Under the pieces are notes generated by a model. It saw only the letters and a program-made list of their open reading frames with translations, did not search any database and was not told the DNA's origin. From Levilactobacillus tujiorum (GTDB lineage: Bacteria; Bacillota; Bacilli; Lactobacillales; Lactobacillaceae), in the NCBI RefSeq assembly GCF_012641185.1, contig NZ_JAAXLK010000012.1, positions 22,464 through 86,463 on the forward strand: a DNA stretch of 64,000 bases, given 5' to 3'. Below are positions 33,502 through 45,878 of this stretch, piece after piece (within the stretch, counting starts at the first letter, position 1; the number at the start of each line of letters is the position of its first letter). The translations under genes and the position numbers were made by a program.

Positions 33502-34650
33502 CTAATTTTCATTGAATTTATCACGCATTTTGTTAAATAAGTTACCTTTGCCAGAACCCGTAACAGTCTCACCACTGGCTTTAGCAAAGTCACGTAAGGC
33601 ATCCCGTTGGCCCTTATTCAAGCTCTTCGGCGTCAACACTTTAACCGTGACGTGTTCGTCACCGTTGCCGTTGCCCCGGAGCCGTGGCGCACCTTTGCCC
33701 CGTAAGCGGAACGTGGTACCACCCTGCGTTCCAGCCGGTACCTTCAGCTTGACATCTCCGTGGACCGTCTTAACCGTCACATCATCGCCCAATGCTGCTT
33801 GAACGAAGGAGATGGGTTGATCAAAGTAGATTTCCGTACCATCACGTCGGAAGTCCTTGCTAGGGGTAACTTGGAAAATAATGAAGAGATCCCCGTAGCC
33901 GCCGCCATTACGGCCGGCTTCACCTTGACCCTGTAACCGCATCTGTTGACCGTCATCGACCCCAGCAGGAATCTTGACTTCAACTTCATGTTGTTCTTCT
34001 TCATGACCAGAACCACCACAGGTTGGGCACTTTTCCTTAATCTCTTGCCCAGTCCCATGACATACTGGACACGGTTGTTGACTCCGCATCCGGCCCAGCG
34101 GCGTGTTGGTCTCGGTTGTAACGTAGCCTGACCCACCACATTGATGACAAGTAACTGGTGAAGTACCTGGCTTAGCACCGTTTCCACCACAGGTATGACA
34201 CTGTGCTTCACGCGTGTACTTAATCTTGGTCTTCTTACCAAAGATCGCTTCTTCAAATTTCAACGTCATTTGATACTGAAGATCACGGCCAGGTCGAGGG
34301 GCGTTAGGATTACGTTGTGCGCCACCGCCGCCAAAGAATTGGTTGAAGATGTCGTCGAAACCGCCGCCACCGCCAAAACCACCGAAGCCGCCACCGGCGT
34401 TTCCGCCGCCAAAGCCACCAAAGCCTTGTGGACCATCGGCTGATCCGTACTGGTCGTAGTTTGACCGTTTATCCGGATCGCCTAAGACATCGTAGGCATC
34501 CTGAACTTCCTTAAACTTGTCTGCCGCGTCGGGCGCCTTGTTTAAGTCCGGATGATACTTCTTAGACAGTTTCCGGTAGGCCTTCTTAATTTCTTCTTGG
34601 CTGGCATCCTTTGAGACACCTAATACACCATATAAGTCCGATTGCGCCAT
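33502..34650 (-). CDS. dnaJ: Chaperone DnaJ
   Basis: Hsp40 co-chaperone that stimulates the DnaK ATPase. At 382 aa it has a J domain with HPD (about 33-35), a Gly/Phe-rich region (about 75-120), four zinc-binding CxxCxGxG repeats ([32 protein letters not shown]) and the C-terminal substrate domains. Last gene of hrcA-grpE-dnaK-dnaJ, with a terminator-like hairpin between dnaK and dnaJ. Confidence 0.97.
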   Translation of the reverse strand: MAQSDLYGVLGVSKDASQEEIKKAYRKLSKKYHPDLNKAPDAADKFKEVQDAYDVLGDPDKRSNYDQYGSADGPQGFGGFGGGNAGGGFGGFGGGGGFDDIFNQFFGGGGAQRNPNAPRPGRDLQYQMTLKFEEAIFGKKTKIKYTREAQCHTCGGNGAKPGTSPVTCHQCGGSGYVTTETNTPLGRMRSQQPCPVCHGTGQEIKEKCPTCGGSGHEEEQHEVEVKIPAGVDDGQQMRLQGQGEAGRNGGGYGDLFIIFQVTPSKDFRRDGTEIYFDQPISFVQAALGDDVTVKTVHGDVKLKVPAGTQGGTTFRLRGKGAPRLRGNGNGDEHVTVKVLTPKSLNKGQRDALRDFAKASGETVTGSGKGNLFNKMRDKFNEN

Positions 34651-34711
34651 CGTTTTCCTCCCAATCCGTTCCGAAATTTTTCGCTACTAGTAAGAATAGC
34701 ATACTCGAAAC

Positions 34712-34740
34712 AAAAAGCCAAAGCCCCACGGACTCTGACT
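34712..34740 (-). terminator. Terminator-like hairpin between dnaK and dnaJ
   Basis: On the minus strand AGTCAGAGTCC pairs with GGGCTTTGGCT (11 bp, three G-U pairs) over a 3-nt loop, followed by TTTTT. It would lower dnaJ transcription relative to dnaK. Confidence 0.65.
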
Positions 34741-34776
34741 TTTTGCCCTTACTACTTACGACGAGACATGAGACGC

Positions 34777-37273
<2,497 letters not shown>

Positions 37274-37293
37274 GATAAAAAACCTCCCTTTCT

Positions 37294-38331
37294 TTACTCG
37301 TCATAAAACCGATAATAATCTAATAGTTTTTTCGCGAGCTCTTCACGAAACGCCCCAACGATTCCCAACATTCGAGAATATGGCATTCGCGTGGGTCCTA
37401 GAATGGCGATCATCCCTTGACCGTGTTGGTCAACGTCATAGGTCGCCGTAATTAAACTGAAATTCCGCAAGGCGTCATTGGTCATTTCATTACCAATTCG
37501 GACTGAAATCTTATCACTCGGTTGCCCTAAAACACTGGCAATATCATCGGTCTTATCGATCAATGAATATAGTGACTTTAATGAATCGACGTCACTATCC
37601 TGCGAAAAGTTCAGTAGGTTGAGTCGCCCACCAACGTAGAACCGCTCCTGAGCGGCCCGCGTCAACACGTCACCAAAGATATCCAAGAATCCTTGGGGAC
37701 TCTGAAGATAGTTGGCAATTTGAACAGGAATATCAGCTTGTAATTTCTTCAAGACTTCCGGTAAAGTCAATCCCACCAGTTGATCATTGATCAAGCGGAC
37801 AACCGCTTCAAGTTGCTCACCATCAACGTCACCGGCAACATCAAACGTCTGATTCTCAACGTCGCCACTGTCCGTCACGAGAATGGCCATAATTTGACGC
37901 TTGCCCAAGGGAACCAAGCGGAACCCACTGAGCCGGCTATCCTTTAATTCTGGCTTTAACGTGAACGCTGTGTAGCTCGTCAAGTTAGACAAGATCGTCG
38001 CCGATTGTGAGATGATCTCATCAATCTTATGAAAATCACCGCCCAAGGAGGATTGAATCACATCAATATCGTTGGGCCGCAATGGATCTGGCTTGACCAA
38101 ATGATCAACATAATACCGGTAGCCCTCGACCGAAGGAATTCGGCCAGAAGAGGAATGCGTCTTTTTAATCAACCCTTGTTCCTCCAGAGCTGCCATCTCG
38201 TTGCGAATTGTCGCTGAGCTTACGTGGATGGGTAACTGCTTGGCTAATGCCTTAGACCCCACCGGAACACCGGTGTTGGTGAAGTCACGGACAACGGCTC
38301 GCAGAATCATCATTTGTCTTTCTGAAAGCAT
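37294..38331 (-). CDS. hrcA: Heat-inducible transcription repressor HrcA
   Basis: Repressor of class I heat-shock genes that binds CIRCE and is kept active by GroEL. At 345 aa it has an N-terminal winged helix ([34 protein letters not shown]) and a C-terminal effector domain. The ATG at 38331 follows AAAGGGGTGATTGTG; a GTG just upstream is also possible. First gene of the operon, with one CIRCE between promoter and gene and another upstream, so it represses itself. Confidence 0.96.
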   Translation of the reverse strand: MLSERQMMILRAVVRDFTNTGVPVGSKALAKQLPIHVSSATIRNEMAALEEQGLIKKTHSSSGRIPSVEGYRYYVDHLVKPDPLRPNDIDVIQSSLGGDFHKIDEIISQSATILSNLTSYTAFTLKPELKDSRLSGFRLVPLGKRQIMAILVTDSGDVENQTFDVAGDVDGEQLEAVVRLINDQLVGLTLPEVLKKLQADIPVQIANYLQSPQGFLDIFGDVLTRAAQERFYVGGRLNLLNFSQDSDVDSLKSLYSLIDKTDDIASVLGQPSDKISVRIGNEMTNDALRNFSLITATYDVDQHGQGMIAILGPTRMPYSRMLGIVGAFREELAKKLLDYYRFYDE

Positions 38332-38347
38332 CACAATCACCCCTTTT

Positions 38348-38374
38348 TTAGCACTCAAACTAATCAAGTGCTAA
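38348..38374 (-). promoter_or_regulatory. CIRCE operator, proximal
   Basis: TTAGCACTC-N9-AAGTGCTAA on the + strand, one mismatch to the canonical inverted repeat. It lies just downstream of the hrcA -10 box. Confidence 0.95.
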
Positions 38375-38385
38375 GACACATATAT

Positions 38386-38414
38386 AATGTAGCAAAACCG
38401 GGTTTTGAAGTCAA
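38386..38414 (-). promoter_or_regulatory. Promoter of hrcA-grpE-dnaK-dnaJ
   Basis: On the minus strand TTGACT (38414-38409), 17 bases, TACATT (38391-38386). It sits between the two CIRCE boxes. Confidence 0.8.
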
Positions 38415-38431
38415 GAAATCTGGTAGAAAAA

Positions 38432-38458
38432 TTAGCAATCTCCACAATTAAGTGCTAA
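38432..38458 (-). promoter_or_regulatory. CIRCE operator, distal
   Basis: TTAGCAATC-N9-AAGTGCTAA, about 20 bases upstream of the -35. Both arms have one mismatch to consensus. Two operators bracketing a promoter suggest tight or looped repression. Confidence 0.85.
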
Positions 38459-38507
38459 TTTTGGCAATTTAGCCCTATGCCATGGCTATTCGCTAAATAA
38501 GACCACT

Positions 38508-38534
38508 AAAAAAGTCGAGGTCTAGGCCTCGACT
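38508..38534 (-). terminator. Terminator of ribF
   Basis: On the minus strand AGTCGAGG, a 6-nt loop, CCTCGACT and TTTTTT. About 40 bases past the ribF stop. Confidence 0.85.
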
Positions 38535-38574
38535 CTTCTTCCGCTTAGGGTAGCTGACATCATTCGTCAACGAT

Positions 38575-39525
38575 TTAATCGGCAGCCACTTGTGAGAAGT
38601 AGTCCCGCGTCGCCACCTCGTCTTTTTGCAGCTGCGTGATTAAGTCCTCTGCGGAGGTAAACTTAACTTGTCCTCGCAAGCGATGATGCCACTCAACCTC
38701 AACGTTTTCACCATACAGGTTGCCTTGATAGTCCAAGAGGTTCATCTCAACCGTGATCGGTCGGTTATCGCCGAACGTATCGTTACGTCCGACTGAAATC
38801 ATCCCCGGATACCAGATCGCGCCGACCTTGAGCCGGGCCGTGTAGACACCGATTCCTGGAATCCATTCATTTTCTGGCGTTAACACATTCGCCGTGGGAA
38901 ACCCAATCGTCCGTCCCCGGGCTTCCCCGTGGACAACGACACCCGTCGACCGATAGAGGTAACCCAATAGATTGTTCGCGTCATCAATCGCGCCATCTCT
39001 CATGGCTTGACGAATCCGGGTCGAGCTAATCTTCTCACGATCACTGGCCTCTTTAGCTACTGTCTCAACCTCAAAACGTCCCTGCGCATAGGCGGGCAAG
39101 CGGGTCATCGTCGCCACGTCTTTTTTGCCATAGGTGTGATCAAATCCAGCCACGGCCACCACTGTGTGAAATGCCACTAAGTAATGGTCCACGAACTCCT
39201 GTGGCGTTTGCGCCGAAAAGTCGCCTGTATAGCTGACCAAGAAAACTCGGTCCACACCTAAGCGATCCAGCTGTTGAAGCTTACGTTCGGGCGTACTCAG
39301 ATACTTCCGATCGTCACCCGTGAGTGGACGATAGACCAATGCTGGACGATGATCGTAGGTCAACACCGCCAGTTTCACGTGCTTGGCCGTCGCGATAGCC
39401 TTGGCCCGTTTAATCACTGCTTGATGCCCGCGATGAACCCCGTCAAAGAATCCCATCGCCAATACGACTGGATCATCGGGAATCTGGCGCGGATCAAGGG
39501 GGTGATGTATTCGAATAACTTCCAT
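38575..39525 (-). CDS. ribF: Bifunctional riboflavin kinase / FAD synthetase
   Basis: Makes FMN and then FAD from riboflavin. At 316 aa the N-terminal adenylyltransferase (about 1-185) has GFFDGVHRGHQAVI and SSTRIRQAM. The C-terminal kinase (about 186-310) has GRTIGFPTANV and PGMISVGRNDTF. Downstream of truB, the usual Firmicutes order. Confidence 0.96.
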   Translation of the reverse strand: MEVIRIHHPLDPRQIPDDPVVLAMGFFDGVHRGHQAVIKRAKAIATAKHVKLAVLTYDHRPALVYRPLTGDDRKYLSTPERKLQQLDRLGVDRVFLVSYTGDFSAQTPQEFVDHYLVAFHTVVAVAGFDHTYGKKDVATMTRLPAYAQGRFEVETVAKEASDREKISSTRIRQAMRDGAIDDANNLLGYLYRSTGVVVHGEARGRTIGFPTANVLTPENEWIPGIGVYTARLKVGAIWYPGMISVGRNDTFGDNRPITVEMNLLDYQGNLYGENVEVEWHHRLRGQVKFTSAEDLITQLQKDEVATRDYFSQVAAD

Positions 39526-39549
39526 GACAAGCCGCCTCTTTCTTAAATC

Positions 39550-40458
39550 TTAATTTACCGCAAACATTTTCAGCGGCTTATACTGTTTTTCCTCAGGTAG
39601 GTACTGGTACAAACACTTAGTCTGCCCCTGATAGGTCAACGCCACCGTGGGCGCGGTACTTCCTACCTGGTCTTCATCTAGAAAGACCCCGTTTTTGACT
39701 AATCCCCAGAGACGATCCGACAAGGCAACGTGGGGATAGTCCTGCAGTGCATAGTCAATCGGCCGTAAAATCGCTGACAGGTCATCAGCGGCCATCGCTG
39801 CTTCCACCTGGGCGAGGGTCACCGCTTGGTCTAACTCAAAGCCACCACTCTTCAGCCGTGTCAACGATGCCATGACCGCGGGAACCCCCAGCTGACGTCC
39901 CAGATCCACCGCGAGCGTCCGGACGTAAGTGCCCTTAGAACAGGCAATCTCAAACGCAATGGTCTGCGTCCCCTGTTTCTCGTCAAAGTGGCCGGCCTCA
40001 ACCAAATTAAACGCCGTCACTGTAATTGTCCGGGTAGGTCGTGTCACCGTTTCTCCCGCACGGGCATACTCATAGAGCTTGCGGCCGTTCACCTTTACGG
40101 CTGAATACATGGGGGGCGTTTGTTGAATTGTCCCCGTTAAAGTGGCCGCCGCGGCGACCAATTGTTCCCGGGTAAACGGTGTTGCCAGGGGCTGCCGTGT
40201 GATCACGTCGCCGTCCAAGTCCTCCGTAGTCGTCGCTAGCCCTAGTGTGACCGTGCCCTTATAAACCTTACCTGAGGCCATGAGGTAAGGAACCACCTTC
40301 GTCGCACTCCCCACACAGATCGGCAACACACCATCCACACTGGGATCGAGTGTCCCGCTATGACCAATCTTTTTGGTATGCAGAATGTGGCGTAACTTGG
40401 CAACGCAGTCAAAACTCGTCAGACCACGTTCCTTATAAAGCGGAATAATCCCATCCAT
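39550..40458 (-). CDS. truB: tRNA pseudouridine-55 synthase TruB
   Basis: Forms pseudouridine 55 in the T-loop of tRNAs. The 302-aa protein begins MDGIIPLYKERGLTSFDCV, with the catalytic Asp in SGTLDPSVDGVLP and the second motif CSKGTYVRTLAVDLG. The ATG at 40458 is chosen because GGAGGATGCGAG precedes it; the longer frame is upstream of this site. Follows rbfA with a terminator between. Confidence 0.96.
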   Translation of the reverse strand: MDGIIPLYKERGLTSFDCVAKLRHILHTKKIGHSGTLDPSVDGVLPICVGSATKVVPYLMASGKVYKGTVTLGLATTTEDLDGDVITRQPLATPFTREQLVAAAATLTGTIQQTPPMYSAVKVNGRKLYEYARAGETVTRPTRTITVTAFNLVEAGHFDEKQGTQTIAFEIACSKGTYVRTLAVDLGRQLGVPAVMASLTRLKSGGFELDQAVTLAQVEAAMAADDLSAILRPIDYALQDYPHVALSDRLWGLVKNGVFLDEDQVGSTAPTVALTYQGQTKCLYQYLPEEKQYKPLKMFAVN

Positions 40459-40538
40459 CTCGCATCCTCCGTTCTTGTATACCGAAACTTTAATCTTCAT
40501 TTAACGCGCTAGACCACGATGACGCGTGCTCAGCACAT

Positions 40539-40572
40539 AAAAAGGCGTTGATCCACTTGGACCAACGCCTCT
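40539..40572 (-). terminator. Terminator between rbfA and truB
   Basis: On the minus strand AGGCGTTGGTCC pairs with GGATCAACGCCT, followed by TTTTT. It lies about 20 bases past the rbfA stop and 80 before truB. Confidence 0.8.
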
Positions 40573-40591
40573 ATCTCAAGCACCGCGAGCC

Positions 40592-40942
40592 TTACTCTTG
40601 GTGGTGGAGATCATTTAGCAGTTCATCGATCCGGCTACCATAGCGAACAGATTGATCTTGTTCAAAGGTCAGCTCTGGCGTCTTATAGATGCTCAAGCGT
40701 GATCCTAATTCAGATCGAATCAGTCCCGTAGCTTTCTTCAGGCCTTGCTGTGTCTTCTCCACAGATGAGGCCTTATCCGATAAAATACTATAGTAAATCG
40801 TTGCCTGCTGCAAGTCACCTGTGACTTCCACGCCGGTAACGGTGACGCCCTCGACCCGCGGATCGCGGACACGTTTTAGGAGAATATCCGTAACTTCCCG
40901 TTGGATTTCTTGCTCCAACCGGCCAACTCGATATTGTGCCAT
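40592..40942 (-). CDS. rbfA: Ribosome-binding factor A
   Basis: Assists late 30S maturation and cold adaptation. At 116 aa it shows the KH-like fold pattern (RVGRLEQEIQREVTDILLKRVRDPRVEGVTVTG start region) and TPELTFEQDQSVRYGSRIDELL at the end. It follows infB by 18 bases in the nusA operon. Confidence 0.96.
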   Translation of the reverse strand: MAQYRVGRLEQEIQREVTDILLKRVRDPRVEGVTVTGVEVTGDLQQATIYYSILSDKASSVEKTQQGLKKATGLIRSELGSRLSIYKTPELTFEQDQSVRYGSRIDELLNDLHHQE

Positions 40943-40960
40943 GACGTTTGCCTCCGATTT

Positions 40961-43375
40961 TTATTTAACGGGAACTTCCTTCATCACGTAGGCTTCAATT
41001 ACATCGTCTACCTTGATGTCGTTATAGTTCTCGATAGTTAATCCTAATTCATAACCCATCTTAACTTGCTTGACGTCGTCCTTGAAACGCTTCAGACTAC
41101 CCAGCTTACCTTCGTAAATGACCACGCCATCACGAATTAACCGGACGTCAGCATCAGCCGTAATGTAGCCTTCAGTGACCATCCCACCAACAATCGTGCC
41201 GACCTTGGAAGCATGGAAGATATCCTTAACTTCAACTTGACCCGTCACTTGTTCTTCGTAGGTTGGTTCCAGCATCCCCTTCATCGCCGTCTCGATTTCA
41301 TCGATGGCGTTGTAGATGACGTTGTGCAAACGAATATCAACCTTGTCGCTATCCGCTTGAGCCCGTGCTTGTGGCGTAGGCCGAACGTTGAACCCAATGA
41401 TGATGGCATCGGAAGCTTCCGCTAAGGTGACATCACTTTCATTGATGGCCCCCACAGCAGAGTGAATGATGTTGACCCGAACGCCGGAGACATCAATCTT
41501 CTTCAAGCTACCCGCTAAGGCTTCAACAGACCCTTGAACATCGGCCTTGATAATGACGTCAACTTCCTTCATTTCGCCTTCCTTAAGCGAATCGAAGAGG
41601 TTATCCAACGTCACGTGACTCGTGTTCTTCCGTTCTTGAACTAAGGCTTCCTTTGCCCGTTCTTCACCGGCAGCCCGCGCCGTCTTTTCATCATCAAAGA
41701 CCACGAACCGATCCCCAGCTTCTGGAACATCGTTTAACCCAGTGATTTCAACTGGCGTAGATGGCTTAGCATCCTTGATCCGACGCCCACGTTCGTTGGT
41801 CATCGTCCGGACCTTACCAAAGGTATTGCCGACAACGATGGGATCACCCACGTGCAAGGTTCCTTGTTGAACCAGCAGCGTTGCCACGGAACCGCGACCT
41901 TGATCCAGCCGAGCTTCGATAACAGAACCGACCCCATTTTGTTCTGGGTTGGCCTTCAATTCCAGCACTTCTGCTTGTAACAAGATCATGTCGAGCAATT
42001 CATCGATGTTCTTGCCAAACTTCGCTGAGATTTCAACGAAGATGGTGTCGCCACCCCAGTCTTCAGGAATCAATTCGTATTCCGTCAATTGTTCCATCAC
42101 GTGGTTCGGGTTAGCCCCTGGCTTATCAATCTTGTTAACCGCCACGATGATTGGCGTGCCGGCAGCCTTAGCATGGTGAATGGCTTCAATGGTCTGTGGC
42201 ATCACACCATCATCCGCAGCGACCACTAAGACCGTAATGTCGGTGATTTCAGCCCCACGTGCCCGCATTTCAGTAAAGGCAGCGTGCCCTGGCGTATCCA
42301 AGAAAGTAATGGACTTGTCGTTGTAGTGAACTTGGTAGGCACCGATAGCCTGCGTAATTCCCCCGGCTTCACCCTCAGTAATGTGTGAGTGACGCAGGTG
42401 GTCCAACAACGTCGTCTTTCCGTGGTCAACGTGACCCATGATGGTAACCACTGGTGCCCGGGTTTCCAAATGGTCCTTGTTTTCCATTTCAGCGTCGAAG
42501 AACTTGTCCAAGTCAGTTACATCGACTTGCACCTTTTCTTGTGCTTGAATGCCATAGTCATCCGCTAAGATTTCAATGGTATCTTTGTCCAAGGATTGGT
42601 TTTGGTTAACCATCACACCGAGCATAAAGAGTTTCTTCACGATTTCAGCTGAAGAACGGTGTAAGATCTTAGCTAAATCTTGGGCATTCATGCCATCCGT
42701 ATAGACTAAGACTTCAGGTAAAGCCTTGTTCTTCCGTTCTGGCGCGCCCTTGTGTTGATTAGTGTCTTTAATCCGTTGATTCTTCTTGTAACGATTATTA
42801 TTGTTATTACGGCGGCGATTGTTGCGGTTGTTCCGGTTATTCCGGCCCCCACGACTGTTGCCATTGCTACCACGCCGGCCGTTACTATTATTTGTATTAT
42901 TATTCAAGCTTCCACCAAATCTGCCGGTTCCGGAATGATGTTGCTCAGTGTGCTGCTTCCCGGACTGGCCATTATTATTTTTATTGTTGGTACTGGTACT
43001 ACGCTGTTGACTACGGCTACCACTATGATTAGCGTGGTTGGCCGCCTGCTGGTTGCCATTCTGACCACTTTGTCCATGATTAGCTGGCCGACTACTATTT
43101 CCCTGAGAACTAGGCTTGTGACTAGTCTTAGGGTGATCGTTCTTTTGACCTGCCGGCCGCGCCGCTTCTACGGCTGGTCGCTTGGCGGGTTGACTCTTGT
43201 TTGGTTTCCCCGCTGGTCGCTTGCTAAATGCTTCGCGGAGCTGACGTTCTTCGTTCTCGCCGAGCGTTGACATGTGGTTTTTCACCGGAAAGCCCTTTTC
43301 TTCGGCTTTCGCAATGATCTGTTTACTGGAGACATTAATTTCTTTGGCGAGTTCATAAATTCGCTTTTTCCCCAT
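40961..43375 (-). CDS. infB: Translation initiation factor IF-2
   Basis: GTPase that brings initiator tRNA to the 30S subunit. At 804 aa it has an N-terminal IF2_N domain (about 1-52), then a long Asn/Gly/Arg/Ser-rich linker (about 55-210) and a second IF2_N (about 220-275). The G domain has GHVDHGKT at 314-321 and the DTPGH and NKID motifs, followed by domains II-IV. The Asn/Arg-rich linker is unusually repetitive and leaves a long open frame on the other strand, which I regard as a shadow. Confidence 0.97.
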   Translation of the reverse strand: MGKKRIYELAKEINVSSKQIIAKAEEKGFPVKNHMSTLGENEERQLREAFSKRPAGKPNKSQPAKRPAVEAARPAGQKNDHPKTSHKPSSQGNSSRPANHGQSGQNGNQQAANHANHSGSRSQQRSTSTNNKNNNGQSGKQHTEQHHSGTGRFGGSLNNNTNNSNGRRGSNGNSRGGRNNRNNRNNRRRNNNNNRYKKNQRIKDTNQHKGAPERKNKALPEVLVYTDGMNAQDLAKILHRSSAEIVKKLFMLGVMVNQNQSLDKDTIEILADDYGIQAQEKVQVDVTDLDKFFDAEMENKDHLETRAPVVTIMGHVDHGKTTLLDHLRHSHITEGEAGGITQAIGAYQVHYNDKSITFLDTPGHAAFTEMRARGAEITDITVLVVAADDGVMPQTIEAIHHAKAAGTPIIVAVNKIDKPGANPNHVMEQLTEYELIPEDWGGDTIFVEISAKFGKNIDELLDMILLQAEVLELKANPEQNGVGSVIEARLDQGRGSVATLLVQQGTLHVGDPIVVGNTFGKVRTMTNERGRRIKDAKPSTPVEITGLNDVPEAGDRFVVFDDEKTARAAGEERAKEALVQERKNTSHVTLDNLFDSLKEGEMKEVDVIIKADVQGSVEALAGSLKKIDVSGVRVNIIHSAVGAINESDVTLAEASDAIIIGFNVRPTPQARAQADSDKVDIRLHNVIYNAIDEIETAMKGMLEPTYEEQVTGQVEVKDIFHASKVGTIVGGMVTEGYITADADVRLIRDGVVIYEGKLGSLKRFKDDVKQVKMGYELGLTIENYNDIKVDDVIEAYVMKEVPVK

Positions 43376-43422
43376 ATCTTCACACTCCTTTGTATTCTGC
43401 CGATCACGAGAACGTCAGGTGG

Positions 43423-43728
43423 CTACTTAGCAAGTAATTGTTGTAACTTCCGGACAAATCCCGGATCGGTAATTGCGATGACCGTGCGCGCCGACCCAAT
43501 GGCCGTGCTCAACTGGTCCTTCGTAAAATCTTCATTTAACTGAACGTTATAGCTCGTCGTCTTGTCGCGAAATTGTTTCTGACTGGTCTGTCCCGCATCA
43601 CATGCAAGAAAAACCATCTTGGCAGAACCATCTCTAACCGCCGCCATAACGAAGGATTCGCCGGTAACCAGTTTGCCTGCTCGCCGGACTAATCCCAAAA
43701 GTTGTAAAACACGCGCCGAATTAGTCAT
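43423..43728 (-). CDS. L7Ae-family RNA-binding protein (YlxQ)
   Basis: A 101-aa L7Ae/L30e-type kink-turn-binding protein (LLGLVRRAGKLVTGESFVM). It overlaps the preceding gene by 8 bases, giving the conserved order nusA-rnpM-ylxQ-infB. The family binds k-turn RNA; the specific target in the cell is uncertain. Confidence 0.92.
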   Translation of the reverse strand: MTNSARVLQLLGLVRRAGKLVTGESFVMAAVRDGSAKMVFLACDAGQTSQKQFRDKTTSYNVQLNEDFTKDQLSTAIGSARTVIAITDPGFVRKLQQLLAK

Positions 43729-44017
43729 TGTTGAATAATTCCCGTCGTGCTTGTTGATGATCTACATACGCAATGAGATCATCATAGAAGGCATCTTCAA
43801 TCTTAACGCCAAAGACGTGATCAAAGGTCCGTTCCTTCTTGGCCCGCTTGGCGATGTCCACATCCAAAGAGATGTAGGCACCACGTCCCGATTTCTTACC
43901 GGTTGGGTCAACACTAACTTCTTGGTCCTGGTTACGAACAACCCGAACCAATTGCTTCTTAGGTGCCATTTCCCCAGTCACAATATCCTTGCGCATGGGG
44001 ATCTTCCGTTGTTTCAT
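43721..44017 (-). CDS. rnpM: RNase P modulator RnpM (YlxR, DUF448)
   Basis: A 98-aa basic RNA-binding protein. It starts MKQRKIPMRKDIVTGEM and has the GRGAYIS motif typical of YlxR. In Bacillus the homologue binds RNase P and modulates its activity (recent family knowledge). It sits between nusA and ylxQ in the standard order. Confidence 0.92.
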   Translation of the reverse strand: MKQRKIPMRKDIVTGEMAPKKQLVRVVRNQDQEVSVDPTGKKSGRGAYISLDVDIAKRAKKERTFDHVFGVKIEDAFYDDLIAYVDHQQARRELFNND

Positions 44018-44044
44018 GGGACCAATCCCTCCTTTAGATGTGGC

Positions 44045-45295
44045 CTATTCAGCCGTTGAATCGTCAGCCGTCGTGTCCGCTGCTGAATCAGTATCTGCTA
44101 CTTCAGCCGTCGTTGATTCGTCATCAGCTGGTACATCATTAGTTGATGCATCGTCAGCGGGTGTGTCATCACTAACTGCTGATGCATCGACATCATCAGT
44201 AGGCGCATCGTCAGCAGACGTTGGTTGGTCAGCGGCAGCCTGATCAGCTTCCATTATAGCAGATGCTTCGGATTCTGATTTAATATCAATCTTATAACCC
44301 GTCAACTTAGCGGCTAAACGGGCATTTTGGCCCCGTTTACCAATGGCTAAGGATAACTGATAGTCGGGGACGATGACTTGGCAAGCCCGTTCGTTGTTTG
44401 GATCAAAGATGACGTCCAATACTTCTGCAGGATTCAAAGCATTCGCGATGAACTTAGCTTCGTCATCCGTCCATTCGACGATATCCATGTTTTCACCGCC
44501 GAGTTCATTCACAATCGTTTGTACCCGTTGACCACGTGGCCCAACACTGGTCCCAACTGGATCAATGTCTGGGTTGTTTGAACGAACCGCAACCTTAGCC
44601 CGATCGCCGGCCTCACGAGCAATGGCCATGATTTCGACTGTACCATCGAAAATTTCTGGCACTTCTTGTTCAAACAGGCGTTTCAGCAGGTCAGCATGAG
44701 TCCGGCTAACGAACACTTGGGGACCCTTCGTCGCATTTTCAACGCGCGTCACGTAAACCTTAATTTTATCATGAATCCGGTAAGTTTCGTTAGGCATTTG
44801 ATCTTGACGGCCCATGACCGCTTCAACCTTGCCTAGACTAACGTAAACGAAGCGTGAGTCTTGGCGTTCAACCTCACCCGTGATGATTTCATTTTCATAC
44901 TGGCTGTATTGATCGTAAATGATGTTGCGTTCTGCTTCACGGACCCGTTGCAAAATGACTTGCTTAGCCGTCTGTGCCGCAATCCGCCCAAAGTTCTTAG
45001 GGGTAACTTCAAACTTGATATCGTCCCCAATTTCATAACCCTTACTAATTGCCAGGGCATCATCCAGGCTAACTTCCAACCGTGAATCGTAGACTTGATC
45101 CACGACCTTCTTCACAGCAAAGACGTGAATGTCACCCTTCTTCTGATCAAACTGAACTTCAACGTTTTGTGCTTGATCATAATTTCGCTTGTAAGCAGAA
45201 ACCAGCGCTGCTTCCAACGCCTCAATGACGATTGACTTCTTGATGCCCTTCTCCGTCTCCAGGACGTCAAGCGCACCTAATAATTCTTTACTCAT
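44045..45295 (-). CDS. nusA: Transcription factor NusA
   Basis: RNA-polymerase-binding factor for pausing, termination and antitermination. At 416 aa it has an N-terminal domain (about 1-125), S1 (about 135-200) and two KH domains (about 200-345, with VGPRGQRVQTIVNELGGE and LAIGKRGQNARLAAKLTG). After about residue 350 comes a roughly 65-residue tail made almost only of Asp, Ala, Thr, Ser and Glu, absent from typical Bacillus NusA. It follows rimP by 23 bases. Confidence 0.96.
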   Translation of the reverse strand: MSKELLGALDVLETEKGIKKSIVIEALEAALVSAYKRNYDQAQNVEVQFDQKKGDIHVFAVKKVVDQVYDSRLEVSLDDALAISKGYEIGDDIKFEVTPKNFGRIAAQTAKQVILQRVREAERNIIYDQYSQYENEIITGEVERQDSRFVYVSLGKVEAVMGRQDQMPNETYRIHDKIKVYVTRVENATKGPQVFVSRTHADLLKRLFEQEVPEIFDGTVEIMAIAREAGDRAKVAVRSNNPDIDPVGTSVGPRGQRVQTIVNELGGENMDIVEWTDDEAKFIANALNPAEVLDVIFDPNNERACQVIVPDYQLSLAIGKRGQNARLAAKLTGYKIDIKSESEASAIMEADQAAADQPTSADDAPTDDVDASAVSDDTPADDASTNDVPADDESTTAEVADTDSAADTTADDSTAE

Positions 45296-45318
45296 GTTAT
45301 GTTTCGCTCCTTATTTAG

Positions 45319-45792
45319 TTAGAACTTGATTGCTAACCGGGCCTGGGCAATCGCATCACGCGGAATCGTCAGCGTTTTAATGCGTCCCTTCAAATTAACC
45401 GTCAAGTCCAGAGAATCGTCACGTAACTCTTCTAACGTGCCCTCATAGACTTTGCTCTGACCAATCTTTTGGTACAAAGAGACGTGGATGTAATCGCCCA
45501 CGGCTCGTTCAAAATCTTCGGGCTTCTTCAGTGGTCGCTCTGCACCCGGTGAAGAAACCTCAAGAAAGTAGGCTTGGGGAATGGGATCTGGATCAAGTGA
45601 ATCGAGCTTTTCCGACAACTCATCACTCACCATCGCACATTCTTCAATATTGATGCCCCCGGGCTTATCAATGTAGACCCGTAGGTACCAGCTCTTACCC
45701 TCCTTGACAAATTCAACGTCAACTAATTCAAACTGATGATGCGCCACAATTGGCTGGGCCAGGGCCGTCACGTTCTCGACGACTGTACTCAA
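45319..45792 (-). CDS. rimP: Ribosome maturation factor RimP
   Basis: Needed for 30S subunit assembly. At 157 aa it starts at a TTG (45792) with GGAGGCGG 8 bases upstream; the longer frame would cross the terminator hairpin. The sequence shows [26 protein letters not shown], the [16 protein letters not shown] segment and [12 protein letters not shown]. First gene of rimP-nusA-rnpM-ylxQ-infB-rbfA, under a leader with a terminator-like hairpin. Confidence 0.95.
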   Translation of the reverse strand: MSTVVENVTALAQPIVAHHQFELVDVEFVKEGKSWYLRVYIDKPGGINIEECAMVSDELSEKLDSLDPDPIPQAYFLEVSSPGAERPLKKPEDFERAVGDYIHVSLYQKIGQSKVYEGTLEELRDDSLDLTVNLKGRIKTLTIPRDAIAQARLAIKF

Positions 45793-45820
45793 AGAATTCC
45801 GCCTCCTACATTTTTCCATT

Positions 45821-45848
45821 AAAAAGAGTGAGCAGAAACTGCTCACTC
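45821..45848 (-). terminator. Terminator / attenuator in the rimP-nusA leader
   Basis: On the minus strand GAGTGAGCAG, loop TTT, CTGCTCACTC, then TTTTT. Only about 12 bases separate the T run from the rimP ribosome binding site, so any promoter must lie upstream of the hairpin, and one does. Confidence 0.85.
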
Positions 45849-45878
45849 ATTTAAAAAACGAGTTTAACTACAAGACTC

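Noticed and set aside
42752..43270. 172-codon + strand frame opposite the infB linker
   Set aside because: It mirrors the low-complexity Asn/Gly codons of IF-2, has no ribosome binding site and reads as Val/Ile/Thr repeats.
43989..44243. 84-codon + strand frame opposite the nusA tail
   Set aside because: It is the antisense of the Asp/Ala/Ser repeats and has no start signal.
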